DNA of 64,000 bases from the NCBI GenBank assembly GCA_963995525.1, contig OZ023207.1, forward strand, positions 32,936,981-33,000,980, given 5' to 3'. Below the pieces are notes generated by a model. That model was not told the DNA's origin, did no database searches, and saw nothing but the letters and a program-made list of their open reading frames with translations. The position numbers and the translations under genes are program-made. Of this stretch, positions 45,483 to 58,232 are shown one piece after another. The stretch comes from Escarpia spicata. Taxonomy: Eukaryota; Annelida; Polychaeta; Sabellida; Siboglinidae. Positions within the stretch are counted from its first letter, which is position 1. Every line of letters begins with the position of its first letter.

Positions 45483-46548
45483 AGGGAATGAAAGCTTTGG
45501 ACGCATGGTTCACTCACGCAGTCCTCTTCGTGCCTTCCGTAGCACATACGGCATTAACAAGAACGCGCTACTGCTATCGGTCGGCAGCCCGTGCATTGAT
45601 CATTCTCCACGTCAGCTGGCATGCCTTCATTTCCTTCTCCACGTCTTTTTTGAGCGACTTCGTCTCCTTCTTCCTTCCATCCGCTGTCCAACGTAGGGCT
45701 ATCCTTGGTAGTGCGCCTGTGGGCATTCTGCAAATGTGTCCTAGCCATCTCCATATCCGTCTCTTGATCTTCGTAGCCAGGGATGTTGAATCTGTCTGGC
45801 GGAGCAATTCTTCATTTTTGATGGTGTTCGGCCAAAATACCCTATAATCTTCCGGAGAAACTTGTTCTGGAAGGTCTCTAGCTGGTGTGTTAGTCTTGCT
45901 GTCAGCTTCCACCACTCAGACCCGTAGAGAAGTACACTGAGGACGTTACTATTGTATAGTCTCAGTTTAGTTTTCACTCTCGGCTGTCTTGACTGAAAAT
46001 ATGGTTGGCTTTGTTGATTCTAGCAATGACATCTTTCTCGGAGTCTTCGTCTGTTGTGACTTTGCTTCCCAAGTATACATATTCCTCGACCTCTTCCAAG
46101 GCATCACCGTTGATAGTAGTAATGGGATTGTCTGTGTTGTGGTTGCTCGTAATCAATTTGGTTTTCAATTTGTTGAGCTTTAGCTCGATCTGTGGTACTG
46201 AGTCCGTAATTTTCTCCATCTTTTCTTGCAAGTCCTTGTGCTGGACAGCAGTCCTATATCATCTGCATAGTCCAGGTCTTCCAGAATTGAGGAAAGTGTC
46301 CATCTGATGCCCCTGTTTGCCTCCTTGGTGATTTCCGTCATCAGCCAATCATTGGCAAGGATGAAAAGAAAGGGAGAGAGAATACATCCCTGCTTCACGT
46401 CAGATTTGATGTTGAAGCTGTCTGTCAGGTGGTTGTTACAAGCAAAGCAAAGTAGATGGTATCGTTCCATTCAGCATTTTGTTGTAATATTTGGTCTGTG
46501 CAAGATTTGCCTCTTCTGAAACCGGCTTGTTCTTGTCGGCGCATGGTT
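45483..46548 (-). mobile_element. Non-LTR retrotransposon fragment (RTE/Nimb-like), dead
   Basis: Minus-strand pieces in order: RQEQAGFRRGKSCTDQI (about 46548-46495), SDVKQGCILSPFLFILA, EDLDYADDIGLLSS (the catalytic YADD), EVEEYVYLGSKVTTDEDSEK, LRLYNSNVLSVLLYGSEWW, LETFQNKFLRKIIGYFGR, and KIKRRIWRWLGHICRMP with LRWTADGRKKETKSLKK. The block holding the first catalytic aspartate, between CTDQI and VKQGC, is largely missing. Several frame changes occur (46470-46180, 46231-45974, 45977-45741, 45915-45574). The 5' half is absent. The clade assignment is tentative. Confidence 0.8.
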
Positions 46549-47236
46549 ACCTACTCTAAATTAACCAAGCAATGTCGGCCCATTGTCACGCTGTTGCCAT
46601 GCGCGCACACGTGGACATGCCCTCACACACAATTGCTGCACATTAATCGAAGCACCGCTCTACGAATACTCTGGCCGATGAATTGTCTCGCCGAGTTGCC
46701 GATGTCATAGCTTTAGAACGATGATTGTAGGTTATGCCTTGCGTTCTCCGCTAGAATAACCGTGAATATATTGTTTTCCGCGGAGATTCCTTAACATACG
46801 ACAATGAACCCTAAACGGCTTATGAAGGACAGTTAATTGAACGCAGAGTGGAATTTAAAGGTGTTTCCTCTGGCCTCATTTCAAATTAAGGTGTTGTCTT
46901 CTTCTTCGTCGTTGTGTCTCCCCAGCGATTATACATGATTCTTCCAATGGTTGGCAGTGGCAGTGGCCTCCTCAGTTAGTAATGCAGTGGGGGGGGGGGG
47001 GGGGGGGGGGGGGGGGCGTACAGACAGTGTATTAAGTGGTCCATCGTCTGTGTTTCGCTACAGGTACACAAATCAGTATCTAACAATCCCCGCCGCTGTA
47101 GTAGCGACGGACACCGTCTGACTCCAACCATTAGCCTGTTAACTGAGCTGGTCCACTTTCTGACAGCTCAATTGACTTTTCCAAGCTAACTGCTGTAATC
47201 ACCAAAATCCAAAATCAATTCCTACGACCAATTATT
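46549..47236. other. Spacer with a long G homopolymer
   Basis: No gene is recognised. It contains 28 consecutive G at 46989-47016. Confidence 0.5.
46989..47016 (+). repeat. (G)28 homopolymer
   Basis: Twenty-eight consecutive G on the plus strand. The length may be inexact because of sequencing or polymerase slippage. Confidence 0.9.
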
Positions 47237-50109
47237 AATAATAATAAGATAACATCTATTGCGCCTAAATCCTTGGAAACCAAGCTCACAGGCGCATCAA
47301 GACAAAAGGATTGGTTAATCTCAAAATCCATCAGCAATAATCCAGTTGTCAACAGATGGATTAAGGCGCTAGGGAGCTACGGTGAATAAGCAAGGTGGTA
47401 AAGATAAGTTTTTTTAAATGACGACGGAATTTTGTAATATTTTCAATTGATCTAACATACATATTCCAAAGAGTTGGTGCAGCAACAGAAAAAGCCCTAG
47501 TTCCAATGTTAGTGTTGACTCTAGGAACAAAAAGTAGGTCAAAACTAGATGATCGAAGCTGGGTAGGTTTTCTTACAGGAGTAAACAGTGCATGCAAATA
47601 AGACGGTTGCTTACTGGACAGTGCCTGATATGTAATGGTACAGATCTTAAATATTATACGATATCGTACAGGACGTCAATGCAAAGCCTATAAAAGTGGT
47701 ACAGAGCGAGAAAAACGAGGAGATCGTGTAACCAGACAATTTTGGACATGTTGAAGTTTTGTGATATCCTTGCTAGCGATATTATAAAGGAGGGTATTGC
47801 AATAGTCAAGTGTGCTGCTAACAAGCGCTGTTGCAATAGTTTTAGCAACAGGAAATGACGTATACCGACGAATATGGCGAAGATCACGACTATGATAAGA
47901 AACAGCAGCGACACCTATGAGATATGTGTTGTCGGAAATTGAAGTTACTATCAAAGACCGCTCCTAGATTACGCACCGAGGTTGCTGGCGTGATAAGCTG
48001 ATTCAAAATACGCGTAGGGTCAACACATCAAGTTTACTGCGCTGAATTGGAGTACCAATAATGATCAATTCAGTTTTATTTGCATTTAATTTCAACTTGC
48101 TGTCAGTCATCCAGCGGAAGATATCTTGGAATCAATCACTAAGTTGGTTAAGGGAGTGATTTGTGTCCGGGGTAGCCAACGAAATGTAGATCTGAGTATC
48201 ATCAGCATAAAGATGATGATCTAAGTTAAGTGCAGTCACTTTACCATTATTAGTGTTCAAGTTAATGTCATTATGAACCTCTAAGAGGGCAATCTCTGTT
48301 GAATGAAACTGTCTATATGCTGATTGTGACACATTAGTTAAGACATTTGTGCTAATCTGAGATCTTAGACGACTTGCTACAACCTTTTCTAATATTTTGG
48401 AAATAAAGCTGAGGTTAGAAATAGGTATATAACTGTTTAGGTCTTGTTTAGGCAGAGATGACGTCTTAAGAAGTGGTGTGACATGGGCGTAATTGAAATC
48501 ACCAGGAAAACAACCAGAGCAAAGTGTTGCATTTATAATGTTTGTTTTAGGGCAAATTAATGTATCGATACATGTTTTTAGTAGTATTGTTGGAAATGGA
48601 TCAAGTTCACAAGATTTATTTGGGGAGGACATAATTATTTTCCCAACTTCATCAACTGTTGCAGGTTCAAATGATGCAAGTTGAGAATTTACTTGTGGAA
48701 AGTCCACATTGACATTACTTAAAGTATGACCTGGGAAAGCAGAACGAATAATACTGATTTTATTCTTGAAGTGACTAGAGAACGAATCACATAGAGACTT
48801 AATTGACACATGATCAGGTAGCGCCGGAGCAGGCCGTCTATGTAGAATGTTATTGATGCAGTTCCATAACTGACGCGGATTATCATACTTGTTTATGACC
48901 GTATTTGTATAATAATCTGATTTAGCTTTGGTCATTTGTCTGTTACAGAGGTAACATTGCTTAAAATAGCGCAACGTGTCTAAAGGCGAGCGTGATTTGC
49001 GCCATACACGTTCTAAATAACGACGACGCCTTTTAGATAATATGATTTCGGAAGTTACCCATTGAGACGGTGGCCTTTCTGATACACATTTGGATTTCAT
49101 AGGTACATGTTTGTCAAGTAATGCATTGAGTACTTAACAGTACTGTTTATATAAGTCAAATAGATGTTCTTTTTGGATCTGTGATAAGGTCAGATTTAAG
49201 GATATCACCCATTAGAGTTGTAATATAAATCCTGTGACTGGCTCTGTAAGACACATTGTGTTTCGACTCTGATGGAGTTATAGAAACGTTAACATTAACA
49301 ATGACGATATGGTGGTCTGATAACCCATTTGAAACAGTAGGTGTTTTGATATTTTTACAAGTTTAATGGGTTATCAAGAGGTCAAGCCAATGGCCATGTA
49401 TATTGTCGAAAAGGTAACTTGTTGTTTCAAATCAAAGGACGCCAGAATATCATCAAACGTAGTTGTAGTTGAAGAAAGTATATCCAAATGAACATTAAAA
49501 TCACAAAGAATGTAAAATTCTGAATGAATAACTGCCAGATTTTCCAACATATCCTGAAAGTCTTCAAAGAGATTTGCCGGATGTGCTGGAGGGCGATAGA
49601 TACAAACAAAGTATGCGGAGAAAGAAGAATCTGAAATTTCAGCACAGATGGACTCAAAACTGGAGTATTCAGGATTGGAATGTAATTTATCTTTGAACTG
49701 CTGTGTTACTAGTAAGCAAACACCACCACGTGGTCGATGGTAAAAGGTGTAACGAGAAGGAGTAGCGTCAGTAATGCATGCAGCTGTAACATGTGGTCTG
49801 AGCCAGATCTCAGTTACAGCAAGGATGTCTATTTTCTTTAAAATTAATAAATCACAAAGTGAGGCTGTCTTATCTCGAACAGATTGAACGTTTGTAGTGG
49901 CCGCCGAATGTTTCGTTTAATTAAGCAAACATGCTCACCTTTTTATTAAGCAGATTGTAGCCATTTTCCAAACTATTCACACATTGAACAGCAAAGAACC
50001 GGATTCGTATTCTGGATACATCATTTGAGGAAGCAGCTTTAAAATTAGACACACGATGATTTGGCGTATTTATTTTATTAACTCGACAAAGCTGCTTGCT
50101 GCCTGCCAT
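47237..50109 (-). mobile_element. CR1/L2-type LINE, nearly full length but internally deleted
   Basis: Minus strand from about 50109: a short leader (CVNSLENGYNLLN), then endonuclease pieces SVRDKTASLCDLLILKKIDI, AVTEIWLRPH, YHRPRGGVC, CAEISDSSFSAYFVCIYRPP and LCDFNVHLDILSS. The frame 49100-48132 carries SYIPISNLSFISKILEKVVA, QSAYRQFHSTEIALLEVHND and YADDTQIYISL. Between VHND and YADD the palm block (DLSAAFDTIDH to PQGSVLGP in relatives) is missing without a frame break. C-terminal pieces are LVSSTLDYCNTLLYNI and RVNTNIGTRAFSVAAPTLWN. The 3' end is near an ATT-rich tail at about 47237-47255. Loss of the palm and several frame changes make it inactive. Confidence 0.85.
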
Positions 50110-52390
50110 AGTTGAACATTCAAGGATTGCGACTGTACTGTAACCGTTGGTATCAAACGTTTTGAGTTATTTACGGCACCGAGTCTTCACAAGACTGCTA
50201 ATGTCGATTAATAATGTAAAGCGCCAAATTTATGTCCTGGCAATCCAAACCGCGTGCCAGCCAGGTACACCATTTTAGTTAACACGTATAATTGTTATTC
50301 TATTATTAATCGGTTATCCTTTCAATTTTATATTTCCTCTACAACATGTACGAGGCGGCTTTGTGATTGTTTTTTTCTCTCCCAAAATGGTATTAAATGA
50401 ACATTGCACAGTCTGTTAAAACTAGGCTGTTTGCATAGCGCGCCACTAATTTTACCTGAAGCGCCGTTAACAAGTCGCATCCATCTCTAGTGACATTGGT
50501 GAAAATCACTCTGGAGCGTTCGCGACGACTCAGATAAATAGCGTTCGGGGGTAAGTCACTAAGTACATTATCGAATATCGATGGTTCGAAACCATTGTAT
50601 TTATTGGTGTATAAGATATCTGACCCATGTTGACATAAACAGCCCAGGGGTAGGTGTCTGATTCACACTGCGAATACTCGAAGTGGAGAGAGTATTCAGA
50701 TAAATTGTGCCGTATGGTAATGCAGTGTAATTAAGTTAATCCGCGGCGACCACCGGGATTATACTTTAAGTAGAGTACATGGTGTGATTGGTGAACCGGC
50801 GCTTGTTGACAGGGCGAATATTAACGAGATACTGGTATTCATTTAGCACAGTGCTTTTGGCGCAAGTACTCCGCACAATGCCACGACGTACTGATGGGTC
50901 ATTTCTCTGAACGGATATTTTATTTGAAAAATCAGAATGCAGTCGCACAACCATATACTATGTTTAGAACATGTAAGCGACTTATCCTGCATGAAGGATA
51001 GCATACGGTAATAATAATAATAATAGTATCAAATGTCAAATGCAGCTAAGACCATTACACAATGTGCCTCAGTTAATATGATGCTGACGATGATGACGTA
51101 TGCGATACTGATATCAGTATATTAAAGCCCGTAGTGTCTACGGCGTCTTGCTACCCTCTGTTGATTTAAGGTATGAGAACGCAATCAAAATATTTTTATG
51201 CTCGTATTATATATGTTTTGAGATTGAAATTAGGTAATCTTCTGTCGTACCTTCAATTGGCGGTCCCACACGTGATACAGCACTTATCGTGACTACCTAA
51301 GATGCACATCCTCTTTGTGGTTTTAGAAGATTGCTTTGATATATGTTTTGATCTACGTAATACGCCATGGGCCAGATATGCCCCTCGTGCACCCCCCACA
51401 ACTCTACCAACCCATGTTTTTTGAAGTTGTGGGGTCCCCTGAAGATGATTTCAAGTGGTAACAGAGAAAACGTTGGGTCTCACTACCCAATTCCAACCTA
51501 TCTTAGACGGTACCCTGAAATATCGCATTTGTCGTCAATGCCGCGTGGTATGTAATAACCCACACCACAATCGACATTGTATAGTCATATATGTCTCAAT
51601 ATGTACTTATGATATGTCAACTTGAAGGTTTCCATCTGCTGATCATAATAATAGCATTCAATAGATATTTACTGTTATGGCATGTGCCCTAATTACCATA
51701 GAATAACTATACCCTATTCTCACTCGTGACCGCATAGATGACATCATTATTTTTGTCAAATATATCAATTTTACTTGATCCTATGACCTCTTTAAGATCA
51801 AAATAATAATAATACATAACATTCTGCAACATCATATCTTTAATTTGACACCAGAATTATTGGTTTTCTTTCATTATAAAAGGATTCGATATGATGCTTC
51901 AAAGATAACCGTAGTATCGCGGATCAAGAGCGGTAACGCAAAGGTAACCATGGATAGTCACGACTGGCACACATGTCAAAACTGTCTAGATTATGTGTTT
52001 GTTTCCAGGTATACATTTACGCCAGATTAATTTCAGATACATAAAACAAAGCACTATAAATTTTCATCATAATATACATGTATATTAGCTTAATATGGTA
52101 TCCAAAAACTCGTGAATTAAGATGTGACGAATGTCAACAGTACAGACAAATCGAAAGCCAATATCTCACAATATGATAACTCAGTTTAAAGCGAATTACA
52201 TATGTATGGCATTCATTTAGATGCTAGACATTGATAAAACAAAATGTATTTAGATGCCACAAAGTTATTCACCTCTTAATTGTATGCAATGCCATAAAAT
52301 ATCTAGGTTGATGTAAGGATACTTGCCAAACATTGATAGCTACATAACCAATTATAAGTCATAATCACTGTCAATGTGAGCATATACTTC
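50110..52390. other. AT-rich sequence, no gene recognised
   Basis: There is a short (AAT)n at 51010-51025. The ORFs at 50766-50954, 51367-51555 and 51845-52030 have no recognisable domain. Confidence 0.4.
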
Positions 52391-52394
52391 CATC

Positions 52395-54900
52395 CCATCA
52401 TATATGTCCATGTCCACTATCAGTGTGGTCGGGGTCTACCTGAGCTATATCTGCCAGTTCACGTGGCAGCTCATCTTCATCATGCTCAAGGGTGGCTCAA
52501 TGCTTCCATTACTGATGTTCCAACCATGGTTTCTGTTCACCTTGGGGACGCCCAGCTCAGGAATATGTGCTCTCGTCCATATGCCGACTTGATAGTTGAC
52601 TTTTCTGACATGCTGGGTGAGACTGCGCTTGCATGGTGGTAGATTGGCCATGTCAATATTACCTGAAGGAATAACACGGTTATCCTTGGCACACAGCTCA
52701 TTGATACGAATTAGGCTGAAGTCATAAACTTTTGACACCTTTGATGCTCTTAATATACACAGCACAAGTGAAGCTGTCCTGCTCATCAATCCTTTCTTCA
52801 GGTACGTCCCATGTATATCCCACCTTCTTGAATACATGAATGTATTTAGGAATCTTCAGTAGAGTGTTTACTGGTTTGAGTTTGTCAATCCCTCGGAAAG
52901 CACTAGTGCAGTCACATCCACTGAAAGCATGCAGAACCAACTGCTGGTTTGCTGACATCAATCAATCTTTGCTTATTTCCTACAATAGTGTCAAACAAGA
53001 TGGTTATGTCTCTAATTGATGCAGCATAGTACAGAAGAACGCAGAAGATGTCTGAATCTGGGCTCTTCACACGAACGAATCGGTAATTCCTACTCCTCGC
53101 GTAATTAACATAGAGGATAACTCTTGAGTCAGTTTCCTCCTGTGATGACTTCAGAAGGGGAAGTTCATGGGTTATTGTCGTCCGGCCATCATTGGAAGTC
53201 AGTAGAGTGGCATTCTCCTCACATATGAAGATCACTTGTCGTCCTTGCAGTTTTAATGCGTATCCATCACTCTGCCAACAGCTTCAGAAGCAGTTTGATG
53301 AACTGACACTTGTTTTCACCATTGGACAAGGATGATTTCCAATCAGGTGGCCTCTTGGTTGCCTCTCCTTTCAGAATCAGCTTTTCTCCAGTGTGGCCGA
53401 CTCCTTCAGGTTCAGTGACCTCTACTTTTTCCTTGTTTGAGATGGTATCTCTGGACAGTCACCAGATTCCGCAGAATGATCATCACTGCCAACTTCCTGT
53501 AACATGATGCCATGAGCTGCGTGAACTGATCCTATCCTTTTCCTGTGAGATAATTCAGAAGCTGGTCGAAATGATCAAATTCTGAATGGAATACCGTTGA
53601 TCCTGGACAGTCTGGTTGGAGAGAAGAGTAGACGACTGCATAACAGGTTCAGCCGGCGCTGTCTCCAGCTCCAATGTAAATGAGTAGCTTTCACAGTGTC
53701 CCATTCTATTCAGGAGAGTTACGAGTTTTTCACTTCTGAACATATGATGCATGGACATGCTCATGAAGATGTGTTTTGGCAGTTTCAGCGATCCATTGGT
53801 TGTTGCCCGGCGGATGTCCTGAACAATTGACAGAACATGTATCTGTGTGCGGGATGATGTGGGAGCTGCCATCCCAGTTATGACATAACATAAAAATTTC
53901 TGGAATGTGTCAATTCTGTCAAAATCACGGGGAGTTGGTGGCCATTTAAGATCAGGTACTTCAGTAAACCCATCCTGGATAGTCTGTCGAAGATATGTAC
54001 CAGTGGTCTTGATAACATCAGTTGATCCCAACTGGAAGGCATGTTTCACGGCTGTGTTGATGTCAATCTGTGAATCATAGACTATGCTTGCCTGGAACTT
54101 CCCATGTCGCAGAAGGACAGTCGGCCTTTGAAGGGTTCATGGGTTTCAAGTTTGAGTTTTAATTTCTCACTCTGACAGTCAGGATTACTGTGCTCTGTAT
54201 TCTCTAGGCTGGATATGTACACTTGTTGCAGGTCAGCCAATTTCACCATCTCCCGATCGTGCAGGGCATCCTTCTCCACCATGCAACAGACTAGGTAAAA
54301 TGCCTTTTCATGGGCTTTCATCAAGTTTAACTGGTTAACACGTGCCTCTTCATCTGTACTTCGCCAGTTCTCTGGTTTTTGCATATAGTTCATGCGGCGA
54401 TTCATGTGGAACTTGTCTTCACAAGCAAATAGATCAAAACCTTCTATTCTTGTGAGGAGCTTCTCATCCTGTTTTATTTCTGCCATCGTCGCCACAGTCT
54501 TCCATCCATCAAATTCAAACTGACTCATGCCTTGACTGGTCCATGTGCCTTTCACTTTTACCTTCTGATCCACAGAAAATACAGTCCGACTTGAAGATGA
54601 TTTTTTTATCACCTTCTGTGGAAGTTCTGCGGCTCGGACGTTGGGGTGTGGAGGCATCAGATGGTTGTGATGAGCCTGTCCATATTCATGGTGAAACGTT
54701 TGTAGCATTCTCAATGGAACCCATGATATTCCATCACTTGTTGGGGATGAGCTTGCACGTTTCCTCCATCCTGTGGGTTGAAGTTGAATGTTCTGAAAGT
54801 CTCTTCTTTTTGATCTCCTGCAATTTCGCCAACTTCTTCTCTGTATCCCGCATACCAGACAAGAGTTGAAGTTCTCCATATTTTAATCCCTTTATATGAA
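52395..54900 (-). pseudogene. PIN/FEN-like repeat-family gene, copy 3
   Basis: Minus strand. 54879-54082 gives a Cys/His region DLFACEDKFHMNRRMNYMQ, then ENWRSTDEEARVNQLNLMKA. 54049-53555 gives LGSTDVIKTTGTYLRQTI, MAAPTSSRTQIHVLSIVQDI, LKLPKHIFMSMSMHHMFRSE and LVTLLNRMGHCESY. 53235-52912 gives SSQEETDSRVILYVNYA, FVRVKSPDSDIFCVLLYYAA and FDTIVGNKQRLIDVSK. 52961-52722 gives QLVLHAFSGCDCTSAFRG. 52837-52445 gives DMANLPPCKRSLTQHVRKVN and an acidic end near 52395. The acidic blocks EETDSR, DSD and GCD are all retained, the best-kept set of the three copies. The frame shifts between segments and no continuous gene is apparent, though some breaks could be introns. No CXC tail is seen. Confidence 0.75.
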
Positions 54901-54991
54901 CTAACAAGTAGGTTTGACAGTTAGATCGCTTGTTCGTTTTCGTTTTAATGGTATATACATACAAGGTAGGTGTGTAATACCAGCAGGTCAA

Positions 54992-56620
54992 ATTGGGGTA
55001 AGTAATAAAGCTTATAATGTATCATTATCTACTTAAAAATAAAATTTTAACTTATCAATATCTGTGAAGTTGACCTGATATATATAATATGGGATACACC
55101 CTTGTGATCTCCGCATACCATGATGAGACGTGTAAGAAAACTGGTATTCCAGCTGCAAACATGTACCTAGATACTGCAAAAGAACATAAATGACTTATAA
55201 AACAACAATATTATAGTCACTTCTTCATTACATTTTAAACAATCCATTGCTGATGGAGTACAGTGTGTAATCATTAAAAATGCCCTGCGTTACGCCTCTT
55301 GATCCGCGACACTACGTTTATCTTTGAAGCATCATATCTAAACCATTTTTAATAACAAAAAGACAATTCTGATATCAAATGAAAGATATGATGGTGCAGA
55401 GTGTTAGAAGTGGAAGAACAACATAATTAGGCTCTACCATTATTTCTAGAATGGAGATAATAAACTATTTCCTTTTCAAAACAAACATTTATCGTAAATA
55501 TGCCACTAACGTCGACAGTGTCGTCTAATAGGTATTTACACATGTTCCGAGAAGCAAGGGAATGCGACAATGACGATCCGAACTTCCATTCGGTACCCGT
55601 GAAAAACTTGCAGATGTTTTGGAAAATAGATGAGCTTAATGTTTACATTTATGCTAAAATACATTGCAAATATGACATAACCTGTTGTTATTCTAGATTA
55701 CTAATGCAATTGCGAATTTTACAAAGGTTACCTATACCTACTTTGTGGAAACCCGAAACAATACATCAATGACACAATCACAGTAATATATTATGTTTTG
55801 TAACAGCACTCAACATTCATCCACATGAAATTAAGAGTTCGTTCACTCCTGGGTTTTTTAATTCCTCTCGCGCCTTCGTATTAATGGCTGTAGGCCATTA
55901 AACATTCATGATCAATAAACCTGTCTGTGGTTTGAACATTGGCGTTGATATTTTTGATATTGGACACAAAACTCCTGGTTGTGAATGTTATTGTACCAGC
56001 GATGATGTGTGCATGTTTTGCTTTCGCTATTAATCTATTAACATTGCACGTGGATTCATGCGCTAATATCATAACGTTTTGAGCAATTGCTAATTGCGTC
56101 CTTTCATAAAAGGATTGTGGTCCAAGTGTGCTCTAGCAACCTATTGAAGAAACTGGCGTGTCTGCCTATAAGAATGCGTATCTAGAGGAAAGGTGACCCT
56201 TTCGTGTGTTTGGTACCATCACATTTATTTCTGCAATTTTGACACTTCTCTTCTAATTTCGCGGCACACTTGGTGCTCGGTCATGGCACACCAGTGTGCC
56301 GCAGCAGACCGGCTGAAAAGCACCGTCGTAATAGGCCCAGGTGGACTCGAACTCAGATCGACAGCCCTGCGCAACTACCCGCGGAACTACCCCCGCTTTC
56401 CCCCAGTCAATCCTTCATCTATTACCACGTAAATAGACATGGACAATTGGTATTATTGTATATTATCATTTGCTTGATTCTACCCGTGAATTAGGAAGCG
56501 TTGCAAAAGTGATGGGATTAACGTCCAAAAAAGTCCAAATTTAGGGTAACGTACTTTATGGATGGATCTTTAAAATAATCATCATAACCACCATACACGA
56601 CTACAAAATGATTGCAAACA
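54992..56620. other. Sequence without a recognised gene
   Basis: The ORFs at 55500-55772 and 56193-56494 show no recognisable domain. The phrase GGATCAAGAGCGGTAACGCA near 51920 has an inverse-like relative near 55290 (GTTACGCCTCTTGATCCGCG), hinting at a dispersed repeat. Confidence 0.35.
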
Positions 56621-56621
56621 C

Positions 56622-57379
56622 AACATGAGTACCGCCTCGGGCCAAGAAGATACTCTCAGCTGCAAGGATGTCATAGCATAACATGAGTAGCGCCTTGGGC
56701 CAAGAAGATACTCTCAGCTGCAAGGATGTCATAGCATAACATGAGTACCGCCTCGGGCCAAGAAGATACTCTCAGCTGCAAGGATGTCATAGCATAACAT
56801 GAGTACCGCCTCGGGCCAAGAAGATACTCTCAGCTGCAAGGATGTCATAGCATAACATGAGTAGCGCCTTGGGCCAAGAAGATACTCTCAGCTGCAAGGA
56901 TGTCATAGCATAACATGAGTAGCGCCTTGGGCCAAGAAGATACTCTCAGCTGCAAGGATGTCATAGCATAACATGAGTACCGCCTCGGGCCAAGAAGGTA
57001 CTCTCAGCTGCAAGGATGTCATAGCATAACATGAGTAGCGCCTTGGGCCAAGAAGATACTCTCAGCTGCAAGGATGTCATAGCATAACATGAGTAGCGCC
57101 TTGGGCCAAGAAGATACTCTCAGCTGCAAGGATGTCATAGCATAACATGAGTAGCGCCTTGGGCCAAGAAGATACTCTCAGCTGCAAGGATGTCATAGCA
57201 TAACATGAGTAGCGCCTTGGGCCAAGAAGATACTCTCAGCTGCAAGGATGTCATAGCATAACATGAGTAGCGCCTTGGGCCAAGAAGATACTCTCAGCTG
57301 CAAGGATGTCATAGCATAACATGAGTAGCGCCTTGGGCCAAGAAGATACTCTCAGCTGCAAGGATGTCATAGCATAACA
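56622..57379 (+). repeat. 58-bp satellite, 13 copies, two linked variants
   Basis: The unit contains GCATAACATGAGTAGCGCCT, TGGGCCAAGAAGATACTCTC and AGCTGCAAGGATGTCATA. Units carry either GAGTACCGCCTCGGG (copies 1, 3, 4, 7) or GAGTAGCGCCTTGGG (copies 2, 5, 6 and 8-13). The two changes always travel together. Otherwise the copies are almost identical. Confidence 0.95.
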
Positions 57380-58055
57380 CATCCTCAAGTTGGGAAACTA
57401 TTTGCTCACTAAACTATATCGGCCGGTGTCTTTAGCCATGTACTCGGTTATAGAGCTGAATGTACTGATGCAAAGTGGGGTGAACGAAATTACCCAAGTT
57501 TAATATTATATAGTACGGAGGTGGGCTGGTGATGAATTTGAGTGAGTTGTTTAACATGATTTTGATGATTCTTATGATTGTAATCATATAGTGATGATAG
57601 TCAAATGGTGTCATATATATATATATATATATATTATATTCTGACATGTGTATGTTTAAATAAGTGTCGCAGTTCAGTTCAACGGCACAAGTCACAAGCA
57701 AGCCGAACTTGAATTGATGAATTAATGTACACGTCGCTTTGAAGACGGACCATATGTTCTAAGTTGTCCCTCCGTAAACCTTGGTGACATTGAAAACCTG
57801 CGTGTGACAAAGAGACCAACCAGCCAGTGCTGTATCACAAAAACGGTCGCAGTATGTTCAGGGCGCATAACATCATATCGTCAAGTGTAATATGTGTGAT
57901 TGATGAAAGTGACGAAACAGAATGTATATATATATATATACATGTATGTGTATTAATTTTTTGTCTCAATTTGACTGTATTAATTAACGTTTTATTTGTA
58001 AGCGCACCGATTAACTACCGAAATTAGATATCGCATAGCAAAAAAATTACACATT
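57380..58055. other. Spacer, nothing recognised
   Basis: AT-rich with two short (TA)n runs near 57615 and 57927. No gene recognised. Confidence 0.4.
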
Positions 58056-58059
58056 ATTA

Positions 58060-58161
58060 GTTTTATTATTATTATTATTAGTAGTAGTAGCAGTAATAAT
58101 AGAAGTAGTAATTGTTGTTGTAGTAGTTGTAGTTGTAGTTGTAGTAGTAGTAGTTGCAGTA

Positions 58162-58217
<56 letters not shown>

Positions 58218-58232
58218 TGTAGTAGTAGTACT
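58060..58232 (+). repeat. (TTA)n/(TAG)n trinucleotide microsatellite
   Basis: Begins as TTA units, passes through TAGTTG variants and ends as a pure TAG run. Confidence 0.95.

Noticed and set aside
56622..57379. CRISPR array
   Set aside because: Units are contiguous and nearly identical with no unique spacers, and the setting is eukaryotic.
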